In this document: positions 1-5,023 of the stretch, piece after piece | How positions within the stretch are numbered: the stretch's first letter is position 1 | Layout of the letters: the number at the start of each line of letters is the position of its first letter | Origin: an uncultured Ruminiclostridium sp. | GTDB lineage: Bacteria; Bacillota; Clostridia; Oscillospirales; Ruminococcaceae | DNA length: 6,518 nt | Direction: 5' to 3' | NCBI GenBank assembly: GCA_910585505.1 | Contig: CAJUFF010000154.1 | Span: 1 to 6,518, forward strand | Notes under the pieces: model-generated | Seen by the model: only the letters and a program-made list of their open reading frames with translations | The model's database searches: none | Told to the model about the DNA's origin: nothing | Program-made: the position numbers and the translations under genes

Positions 1-48
1 TAATTCCCGATCAAAGTATAGACAAATTTTGTTGTCGATCGGGAATTA
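1..48. repeat. Palindromic unit A, copy 1
   Basis: A 48-bp stem-loop unit. The outer arms TAATTCCCGATC (1-12) and GATCGGGAATTA (37-48) are perfect 12-bp complements. Inside, GACAA (21-25) can pair with TTGTC (32-36), leaving AAAGTATA (13-20) as an 8-nt one-sided bulge. An identical copy lies at 169-216 (48 of 48 bases). No U-tract follows on either strand, so it does not look like an intrinsic terminator. It starts at the first base of the window, so it may continue to the left. Confidence 0.9.
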
Positions 49-58
49 GTGCTTATAC

Positions 59-106
59 TAATAACCATTTTGACACAGGATAAAATCATAGTCAAAATGG
101 TTATTA
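59..106. repeat. Palindromic unit B
   Basis: A 48-bp unit with perfect 16-bp arms, TAATAACCATTTTGAC (59-74) and GTCAAAATGGTTATTA (91-106), around a 16-nt loop (75-90). Its arm sequence differs from units A and C but the total length is the same. TTATACT (53-59) sits at its left edge. It appears once in the window. It lies 10 bp after unit A copy 1 and 11 bp before unit C. Confidence 0.85.
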
Positions 107-117
107 CACCCGAAGCA

Positions 118-166
118 CTGTTAACCAATTAAAAACCGTTTTTTCCATTTTTTAATTGGTTAACAG
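118..166. repeat. Palindromic unit C, copy 1
   Basis: A 49-bp unit with perfect 18-bp arms, CTGTTAACCAATTAAAAA (118-135) and its complement (149-166), around a 13-nt T-rich loop. The loop gives it an orientation. The second copy at 6471-6518 matches it in reverse complement with two substitutions and one indel, all in or next to the loop. AGTATAA (165-171) overlaps its right edge. Only 2 bp separate it from unit A copy 2. Confidence 0.9.
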
Positions 167-168
167 TA

Positions 169-216
169 TAATTCCCGATCAAAGTATAGACAAATTTTGT
201 TGTCGATCGGGAATTA
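169..216. repeat. Palindromic unit A, copy 2
   Basis: Identical over all 48 bases, and in the same orientation, to the unit at 1-48. Arms are 169-180 and 205-216, with inner pairing GACAA/TTGTC. AGTATAA (216-222) follows directly. On the minus strand it lies about 30 nt after the ispF stop codon, so an ispF read-through transcript would fold this hairpin in its 3' region, which could stabilise the RNA end. That role is inferred only. Confidence 0.9.
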
Positions 217-270
217 GTATAAATGCAGATAAAATCTCTTGCGGTTTAAAAATACTTATACTGTAATTCC
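209..270. repeat. Imperfect inverted repeat joining unit A to the ispF 3' end
   Basis: GGGAATTAGTATAA (209-222) is complementary to TTATACTGTAATTCCC (256-270 and its immediate left edge) except for a 2-nt insertion. The right arm lies inside the last codons of ispF. It looks like the left edge of another A-type unit, with TTATACT followed by TAATTCCC, that lacks its own right half. The 33-nt spacer (223-255) contains the ispF stop codon. Confidence 0.6.
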
Positions 271-749
271 CCCGAAAACGCTCCGCCGCCGTTAAGCAGC
301 ACCACCGCGTGCGCTCCCGCCGCTTTTTCGCCGAGACCCGCACCCTCTTCGGTGGTCGCCTTTATATTAAGGCGGTTCAGATCAATATTCAAGGCTTTAC
401 AGATGTTTTCTTTCATCTTTTCGGTGTATTTTCCTATTTTCGGTTTGAGCATTATCAAAGTGCAGTCGATATTCCCGACGGTGTAACCGGAGGAATACAC
501 CATATCCCTTGCCGCTTCAAGCAGCTTAAGACTCGATATATCCTTATACCTTTCATCGCTGTCGGGAAATTGTTTTCCTATATCGGGAAGCCCCGCAGCG
601 CCTAAGATGGCGTCAATAACCGCATGCACCAGAACATCGGCGTCGGAGTGACCGTCAAGCCCCTTTTCACTCGGTATCTCCACTCCGCCTAAAATAAGTT
701 TCCTTCCTTCCTTAAACAGGTGTGCGTCGTATCCGTGCCCGATTCTCAT
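246..749 (-). CDS. ispF: 2-C-methyl-D-erythritol 2,4-cyclodiphosphate synthase (IspF)
   Basis: This cytosolic enzyme converts 4-diphosphocytidyl-methylerythritol 2-phosphate to methylerythritol 2,4-cyclodiphosphate plus CMP in the MEP isoprenoid pathway. The 167-residue protein opens with MRIGHGYDAH. The metal ligands D8, H10 and H42 fall at the family positions, followed by DGHSDADV (32-39), FPDSD (61-65) and TTEE (132-135). Family members are usually near 155-160 residues. This one carries an extra C-terminal tail (GGGAFSGELQYKYF), whose last codons lie in repeat-like DNA at the array edge. The start ATG overlaps the pheA stop as ATGA, and AAGGAG lies 8 nt upstream inside pheA, so expression is probably translationally coupled to pheA. 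No separate promoter or U-tailed terminator was found. The identification is firm; the biological relevance of the tail is not. Confidence 0.96.
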   Translation of the reverse strand: MRIGHGYDAHLFKEGRKLILGGVEIPSEKGLDGHSDADVLVHAVIDAILGAAGLPDIGKQFPDSDERYKDISSLKLLEAARDMVYSSGYTVGNIDCTLIMLKPKIGKYTEKMKENICKALNIDLNRLNIKATTEEGAGLGEKAAGAHAVVLLNGGGAFSGELQYKYF

Positions 750-1909
750 AAGCCCGTCTCCTTATCCAAATCCTTATAGTTCCCCAAAACTCTGTAATAC
801 ACACACTCTTTTTCAAGGCTCTTAAGCAGCTTTCCTACCGAAGGATCAAGCAGACTTCCCTCGAAATCCAGATAAAATATAAAATCAAAATTTTCTCTGT
901 CCGGCATTAAATGAGCAGTTTGCTTTTTTATATGCGGCGGCATGGGACGGCTTTCAATCTTGGTCAGGTTAAGGCCGCAGTAGCTGAATTTAGTCAGCAG
1001 TCTGTAAAGCGAACCCGTCACATGGGGGAGCGAGAGACACACGCTTATGGTATTCGCGTTTTCCTCTACATTAAGCTTATCGGATATAACAATAAAACGG
1101 GTATAATTTTCACTGATATCCGCTATATTTTTTTTGAGCACTGTCAGTCCGTACAGCTCGGCGCAGTGCTCCGAGCATATACATGCGGTATCGGTATCGT
1201 TTTCACTTAAAGACACGCCTCTCGCGGCAAGCGAGGTATTCGGAACCGCCTCAGTAGCGCAGCCCGTTTCTTTAAGAAAATTTCGGCACTGATGCAAGGC
1301 CTGTTCGTGTGAAATAACCTTTTTTACGGCGCAGTCCCTTGTTTTGGCGGCAAGCACATGATTTACCGGTATGGAAAGTCTTCTTACAATATACATATCG
1401 TGCTTTCCCAAAAGGTCATATGTGCCCTCCACTCCTCCCGCAGTGGAGTTTTCAATAGGCACTGTTCCGTAATCCGCTTCTCCCCTTTCCACCGCGTTAA
1501 ACACTTCATCAAAGGTATCCAGGTAAATAATCCGCGTCTCGCTGCCGAATACCCTTAAACAAGCCTCCTCCGTATAGCTTCCCTTTATACCGGGACAGGC
1601 AATTACGGGATTTTCGGCAGGAGAAGCCGTTTTTACACCCTGATATTCGGTAAGGCGTTCGGTCTGAAGACATTTGGATATTTCCATTATCTGTGAAAAA
1701 AGCAGCCTTGACGCGGCTCTGAGTTTCGGAGAACTTTTCTTTTCTATAGCCTCAAGCACTTGTTTTTCCCTTGCTCCCTGAAAAACTGCCATACCGTTTT
1801 TGGATTTATACTCCGCCACATTTTCGCAAAGCTCCATTCTTTCGGAAAACAGCTTTAAAAGACCGTCGTCCGTTTTGTCAATTTCTTTTCTTATTTTTTC
1901 AAGATTCAT
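746..1909 (-). CDS. pheA: Bifunctional chorismate mutase / prephenate dehydratase (P-protein)
   Basis: This enzyme makes phenylpyruvate from chorismate via prephenate, the committed branch to phenylalanine, in the cytosol. In 387 residues it has an AroQ-type chorismate mutase helical domain (about 1-85, with R7, R24, R47-E48 and Q74 at expected positions), a short linker, a prephenate dehydratase domain (about 102-277, with VPIENSTAGG at 150-159 and the catalytic T270-R271-F272), and a C-terminal ACT domain (about 287-372). The ACT domain carries GSL (299-301) and ESRP (319-322), the phenylalanine-binding feedback motifs. After ESRP there are roughly a dozen more residues (about 323-340) than the typical ACT loop. 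The start follows a weak Shine-Dalgarno (AAAGG, 11 nt upstream). It is the first gene of a two-gene unit with ispF. I saw no convincing promoter or attenuator just upstream, where a MITE-like element sits. Confidence 0.96.
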   Translation of the reverse strand: MNLEKIRKEIDKTDDGLLKLFSERMELCENVAEYKSKNGMAVFQGAREKQVLEAIEKKSSPKLRAASRLLFSQIMEISKCLQTERLTEYQGVKTASPAENPVIACPGIKGSYTEEACLRVFGSETRIIYLDTFDEVFNAVERGEADYGTVPIENSTAGGVEGTYDLLGKHDMYIVRRLSIPVNHVLAAKTRDCAVKKVISHEQALHQCRNFLKETGCATEAVPNTSLAARGVSLSENDTDTACICSEHCAELYGLTVLKKNIADISENYTRFIVISDKLNVEENANTISVCLSLPHVTGSLYRLLTKFSYCGLNLTKIESRPMPPHIKKQTAHLMPDRENFDFIFYLDFEGSLLDPSVGKLLKSLEKECVYYRVLGNYKDLDKETGL

Positions 1910-2026
1910 TTTTTATGCTGCCTTTCTTAGAGCTTGTAGTCATTGAATTTGTGCGTAAATTTTCAAGCAGGTTTTGTCGCCGCAAGGCAAAATTTCACAG
2001 ACTTGCTGTCGCAAGCAAGGAAAGTA
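1910..2026. other. Intergenic spacer upstream of pheA with small hairpins
   Basis: A non-coding stretch between the pheA start and the MITE-like element. AAATTTT (1957-1963) pairs with AAAATTT (1989-1995) around an inner GCC-GCAA-GGC hairpin (1979-1988). CTTGCT (2002-2007) pairs with AGCAAG (2014-2019). It could be the pheA leader or part of a larger repeat that includes the neighbouring element. I found no clear sigma-A promoter facing pheA and no T-box motif. Confidence 0.45.
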
Positions 2027-2101
2027 TTAAGGCAACACCGCGCAGTGACCGCCTAACGGCTTTGCGTGCGGCCTGCCTGCATATTTTCCGTCATCTTGCA
2101 C
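2027..2101 (-). other. Tiny translatable frame inside the MITE-like element (24 codons)
   Basis: On the minus strand a near-perfect Shine-Dalgarno AAAGGAGG (complement of 2106-2113) precedes GTG (2099-2101). The frame of 24 codons ends in GGHCAVLP, with its TAA stop inside the terminal inverted repeat. A second start, ATG (complement of 2092-2094), gives a 13-residue peptide beginning MTENMQ in another frame. Whether either is translated is unknown. The frame could be a chance effect of the repeat, or it could give ribosome binding to transcripts heading toward pheA. Confidence 0.3.
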
Positions 2102-2206
2102 AAATCCTCCTTTAAATACGCCGGTATTCCTGCGTCAAATTTATACAAGCTGACGAAAAATCCGATGGCGCAATCCACACACAATCATTGTGCGGTGTTG
2201 CCTTAA
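2027..2206. mobile_element. MITE-like element with 15-bp terminal inverted repeats
   Basis: TTAAGGCAACACCGC (2027-2041) and its exact complement (2192-2206) bracket a 180-bp non-coding segment. The pairing extends inward about seven more positions with two mismatches. A small palindrome CACAATcATTGTG (2180-2192) lies just inside the right end. The element begins with TTAA and ends with TTAA, which may be part of the termini or a target duplication. It contains no transposase gene, so it would need one supplied in trans. It separates the pseudokinase gene from pheA. I recall similar repeats in Ruminococcus-type genomes, but that recollection is unverified. Confidence 0.7.
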
Positions 2207-2213
2207 CTGCCGT

Positions 2214-4136
2214 CTATTCAAATATTATTGTATCTCCGCCATTATCCTCGGTGTAAGATGTATTTTCGGCGCCGGAGGAAGTATCTGCGCTTAAGTCCGT
2301 AGATTCATCGTCTTCCCACTCCATGGCGTTCAGCGAAGTTGTGGTTTGTTCCGGCTTTACAGCGACGTATACAACTACCTCCTCGCTGACTGCAACCATA
2401 ACATCCTCTCCGATCTCTTTGCTGCAGCGAGCTACAAGGCCTTCCTCGGTTTCATCGGTAATTTCCTCTTCAATACGGTATTTTATGCCCGAATCGGACA
2501 GCTCTTTAACATAATCCTCAACCTTTTTTCCGGTATAATCAGGCAGAGGAAGCTTTTCGGGTCCTTTGCTGACTATTACGCCGATTTCGGTGCCCGACTG
2601 CACCACAGTGCCTTCGGGTACGGTCTGACTTATTATCTGACCGGACTTATATTCGCTGCTGAAGTCAAAGGTGGCTTGAAAAACAAGATATGAGTACTGA
2701 GGGTTGGTACTTACCGTAGTGTAAAAAGCGCCTTCAAAATTCGGAAGCACATAACCTCCGCCCTGTGCGGAAGCGGTTGTTTCCGAAACGGAGACGGATT
2801 CTTCCGCAGATGTTACCGTTGGAACTGTTACGGGCGCACGGGTGGTAGCGGCCGACGTTTTTTCCTCCTCTCCTTCCGAAGCGGTAACGATCATGGCAAT
2901 GATAAATGCAAGTATTATTATGCCCAAAACGGAGGAAACCAAAATAAACTTTATTTTATCTCTGTCCGATTTTCTTTTCCTTTTTTTCTTATTTTTTCCG
3001 CCGCCCGACGTGCGAGCCGAGGAGCCGTTTGCGGTGCCGATTTTGTTTACATTCCTGCTGCCGTTTCCGTCGGAATGGGAACGTGAGGAATCGGTGTGGG
3101 TTGACCCGCCCGCTGCGCTCTTGGAAGAGGGGCGTGAAACCGGCATTGTTATTTCACTTGAATATTCCTCGGCGGGAACAGGCTGTTCAAAAAGACGATC
3201 AACAAACTCGGTTATCGTTGCCGTTCTTTCTTCCGCGTCCAGCCTCATACCTCTCATTATAACGTCGGAAACGTTTTTGGGCACATGGCGGCTTATAAGC
3301 ATAGGATCGGTCAGAGTATCATCCGTAAGCCTGTCGGGAGCTGAGGGCGGAATAACTCCGGTAAGACAGCGGTACAATACCGCCGAAATGCCGTAAACGT
3401 CCGTCCAGCTTCCGTTTCTTTTAGAGCTTGAATACAGCTCCGGAGCCGCGTAACCACCAAAAACCTCATAGCCTATATCGCTGTCGGCGGTATGTGCGGC
3501 GCTTATTGAAAAACCTATAAGCCTCAGCTCGTTTTTTTCGCTTACGAAAATGGTGGAGGTGCTTATTCCGCGGTGGATTATACCAAGGCCGTGAAGCATG
3601 CTCAAAGCGGTAAGTACTGGTGGAAAAAGCTCCTTTATTTGCTCCCATGTCATTACTTCGCCGCAGTTGGTAAGGTATGCCTTAAGACTTATGCCGCCTA
3701 TATACTCCATTACCGCATAGGCAGTGTTGTTTTGGGTGAAAACGTTTAAAACAGGCTGTACGCAGCGGATATTAGGAGAACGCATAAGGGTGGTGTGAAG
3801 CTCGATAAATTCCGCAAGGTAGGTTTTATAAAGAGGAAGTTTGTTTGATCTCACCGAAACTATTTCCTCATCCCGTTCTCTTACGCAAAGGGTATCGGGC
3901 ATATATTCACGTATGGTAACCTTGCGTCCCGTTTCGGTGTCAAAGCCTATGTACAAAGCGGATTCGCCGCTGTATCCGATAAGCTTTCCCACTATGTAAC
4001 GCTCCGACAAAAAAGTTTTTGGGGCAAGATATGAGGATATATAAGATTCGGTATCAAAATAGCCGCAGAGGGGACAGGTGCCGTGATCGTTAAGCTCGCC
4101 CATACAGCTCATACACAGATTTGTTTCTTTTCTCAT
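2214..4136 (-). CDS. Zinc-ribbon / protein-kinase-like (probable pseudokinase) / PASTA membrane protein
   Basis: A 640-residue single-pass membrane protein. Order: a four-cysteine zinc ribbon (C8, C11, C21, C24), a kinase-like domain (about 47-317), a Ser/Gly-rich linker with a basic patch KNKKKRKRK (381-389), a transmembrane helix (about 396-418), a Thr/Ser-rich stalk, two PASTA domains (about 461-526 and 528-595) and an acidic Ser/Thr-rich tail. The basic patch places the N-terminal part in the cytoplasm and PASTA outside. Fold landmarks persist: AAPEL (230-234), W-T-D246-V-Y and R304. Catalytic ones do not: the VAIK lysine is R76, HRD is HRG (188-190), the catalytic-loop Asn is T195 and DFG is GFS (208-210). 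PASTA domains of PknB/PrkC-type kinases bind peptidoglycan fragments or lipid II, so an envelope-sensing or scaffold role is inferred. The start precedes the zinc ribbon by seven residues, and no strong Shine-Dalgarno is seen. It is monocistronic by spacing. Confidence 0.9.
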   Translation of the reverse strand: MRKETNLCMSCMGELNDHGTCPLCGYFDTESYISSYLAPKTFLSERYIVGKLIGYSGESALYIGFDTETGRKVTIREYMPDTLCVRERDEEIVSVRSNKLPLYKTYLAEFIELHTTLMRSPNIRCVQPVLNVFTQNNTAYAVMEYIGGISLKAYLTNCGEVMTWEQIKELFPPVLTALSMLHGLGIIHRGISTSTIFVSEKNELRLIGFSISAAHTADSDIGYEVFGGYAAPELYSSSKRNGSWTDVYGISAVLYRCLTGVIPPSAPDRLTDDTLTDPMLISRHVPKNVSDVIMRGMRLDAEERTATITEFVDRLFEQPVPAEEYSSEITMPVSRPSSKSAAGGSTHTDSSRSHSDGNGSRNVNKIGTANGSSARTSGGGKNKKKRKRKSDRDKIKFILVSSVLGIIILAFIIAMIVTASEGEEEKTSAATTRAPVTVPTVTSAEESVSVSETTASAQGGGYVLPNFEGAFYTTVSTNPQYSYLVFQATFDFSSEYKSGQIISQTVPEGTVVQSGTEIGVIVSKGPEKLPLPDYTGKKVEDYVKELSDSGIKYRIEEEITDETEEGLVARCSKEIGEDVMVAVSEEVVVYVAVKPEQTTTSLNAMEWEDDESTDLSADTSSGAENTSYTEDNGGDTIIFE

Positions 4137-4182
4137 ATTTTATTGAAATCTCTTTCCGTTTTTTTCTTTTTATATTGCTTTA

Positions 4183-4211
4183 ATTTTACCTCAAAAATCC
4201 TCTACTGTCAA
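4183..4211 (-). promoter_or_regulatory. Sigma-A promoter of the pseudokinase gene
   Basis: Read on the minus strand, TTGACA (complement of 4206-4211) is followed after exactly 17 nt by TAAAAT (complement of 4183-4188). This predicts a start near 4176 and a leader of about 40 nt. The -35 box lies 30 bp from the divergent -35 box of the neighbouring gene, so both promoters share a short control region. Confidence 0.8.
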
Positions 4212-4241
4212 GTAAATAAAAATCACGTACTTCAATTTTTG

Positions 4242-4270
4242 TTGACAAATGGGGGCTTTGGTGGTATATT
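4242..4270 (+). promoter_or_regulatory. Sigma-A promoter of the 106-residue protein gene
   Basis: A perfect TTGACA (4242-4247), a 17-nt spacer and TATATT (4265-4270), predicting a start near 4277 and a leader of about 80 nt. The leader holds GTTACAAAA twice (4324-4332 and 4335-4343, 11-bp period) just before the ribosome binding site. Confidence 0.8.
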
Positions 4271-4358
4271 TATTGTAAAGATAAAATTTTTCGGAAAGTG
4301 TTTTTTACATAATTTTCAAAGAGGTTACAAAACAGTTACAAAAAAAGCGGAGGCGAAT

Positions 4359-4679
4359 ATGTTTTTTAAAAAGAAAAACAAAAACTGTATGACCATAGAA
4401 CAACTTAAGGCCTTAGACAAAAGACAGCTGAAATATGTTACCCGCAGGGACTATGAAAAAGGCGGAGAGCAAAAGATAGGAGACGGTGGGGCAGTTAACG
4501 TGACGGGCAGCGATTTCACCATAGTGTGTTTTGGGAAAACTGTTTTCAGCGCTCCGATAAACGAGGTCAAAGCCGGCGAGCTAATGGATCTTTCCGGATT
4601 TACCGCCTCTTATACAGGTAAGGACGGAGAAAAAATATGCGTCGTGGCAAGGTACAGCGAGGAGAGGATAAAATTGTAA
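4359..4679 (+). CDS. Conserved-looking hypothetical protein, 106 residues
   Basis: I do not recognise this protein. The frame is open further upstream (from 4083), but the ATG at 4359 is the likely start: GGAGG lies 5 nt before it and a perfect promoter lies about 90 nt before it, whereas upstream starts would precede that promoter and run back into the divergent gene. The protein begins with a basic stretch (MFFKKKNKN), followed by a likely helix with KALDKRQLKYVTRRDYE (about 17-33). The rest (about 40-106) alternates short hydrophobic strands with turns (AVNVTG, FTIVCFG, VFSAPI, ICVVARYS), suggesting a small beta-rich domain. There is no signal peptide, membrane segment or metal-binding motif, so it is probably cytosolic. 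It ends 40 bp before the metK promoter without an obvious terminator, so some read-through into the metK leader is possible. Confidence 0.85.
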   Translation: MFFKKKNKNCMTIEQLKALDKRQLKYVTRRDYEKGGEQKIGDGGAVNVTGSDFTIVCFGKTVFSAPINEVKAGELMDLSGFTASYTGKDGEKICVVARYSEERIKL

Positions 4680-4718
4680 CAATTTTTCTAAAAAATAATT
4701 TTAAATAATCAAAACCTA

Positions 4719-4747
4719 TTGACAATCCTTTTGTATTATGATAAAAT
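4719..4747 (+). promoter_or_regulatory. Sigma-A promoter of the metK leader
   Basis: TTGACA (4719-4724), a 17-nt spacer, and TAAAAT (4742-4747). The predicted start near 4754 gives a leader of about 270 nt holding the riboswitch and terminator. The hexamers and spacing match those of the pseudokinase promoter exactly. Confidence 0.85.
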
Positions 4748-4783
4748 ATTTTCGTAAGAATTTCTTGCGCAACAATTTACGAT

Positions 4784-4900
4784 CCTTATCGAGAGCAGCC
4801 GAGTGACAGGCACGTTGACGCTGCAGCAACCGTCCGAGGTTTCGGAAAAGGTGCTACTTCCTGCGCCTATTGGGTTATCCTTTCGGCGGAAGATGAGGGG
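4784..4900 (+). promoter_or_regulatory. SAM-I (S-box) riboswitch aptamer
   Basis: The leader contains the SAM-I signature: CTTATCGAGAG, then GAGTGACAGGC, TGACGCTGCAGCAACC, GGTGCTACTTCC and GATGAGG. P1 is CCTTATC (4784-4790) with GATGAGG (4892-4898). A P3-type hairpin CCGA/TCGG lies near 4833-4848. SAM binding closes P1, and the family acts as an OFF switch through premature termination. It controls metK, so the product of the downstream enzyme represses its own synthesis. A small hairpin (4753-4769) precedes the aptamer. Assignment is by sequence pattern; a covariance-model scan would settle SAM-I against its close relatives. Confidence 0.92.
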
Positions 4901-4921
4901 TGCTGAAAATATCAACGCCCC
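4897..4921 (+). promoter_or_regulatory. Predicted antiterminator of the SAM riboswitch
   Basis: GGGGTG (4897-4902) can pair with CGCCCC (4916-4921), extended inside by TGA/TCA (4904-4906 and 4912-4914). It uses the 3' end of P1 and hides the 5' arm of the terminator. SAM-stabilised P1 would break it and let the terminator form, which is the classical S-box logic. Confidence 0.7.
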
Positions 4922-4940
4922 GATAAGAGGGCGTTTTTTT
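4914..4940 (+). terminator. Riboswitch-controlled intrinsic terminator
   Basis: AACGCCC (4914-4920) and GGGCGTT (4929-4935) form a 7-bp stem around an 8-nt loop, running into seven consecutive T (4934-4940). It sits after the SAM-I aptamer and before metK. Flanking ATCAAC and GTTGAT could lengthen the base of an alternative stem. Confidence 0.9.
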
Positions 4941-5023
4941 GTTGATACATTATCGTAACGGGAAAAAGACTCGATCAATACCGGGTTAATGTTCCCGAAA
5001 AAAAGAGAAAGGAAAGTTTTAAA

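Noticed and set aside
1..216. CRISPR array
   Set aside because: The repeats are of three different sequences, long and fully palindromic, with spacers of 2-11 bp, unlike CRISPR repeats and spacers, and no cas gene is present.
1..216. Integron attC sites or tandem intrinsic terminators
   Set aside because: No gene cassettes, integrase or clear attC core-site layout is seen, and no hairpin is followed by a T-run on either strand.
309..605. Plus-strand open frame of 98 codons
   Set aside because: It is antisense to the well-identified ispF, with no ribosome binding site or protein-like composition.
1771..2115. Plus-strand open frame across the pheA start and the MITE-like element
   Set aside because: It lies antisense to the pheA N-terminus and runs into repeat DNA; no family resemblance or start signals.
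2842..3396. Plus-strand open frame of 184 codons with an apparent hydrophobic segment
   Set aside because: It is antisense to the pseudokinase gene, and its hydrophobic run mirrors the low-complexity linker and membrane segment on the other strand.
2214..4136. Pseudogene status of the PASTA protein because its catalytic residues are lost
   Set aside because: The frame is uninterrupted over 640 codons, all domains are complete and a consensus promoter is present, so a functional pseudokinase is more likely than decay.
4083..4358. Longer N-terminus for the 106-residue protein
   Set aside because: The extension would begin inside the divergent gene and precede the consensus promoter at 4242-4270; the ATG at 4359 has GGAGG at ideal spacing.
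4959..4997. Second terminator between the riboswitch and metK (CGGGAA with TTCCCG)
   Set aside because: The stem is 6 bp with a loop of over 25 nt and is followed by A rather than T on the transcribed strand.
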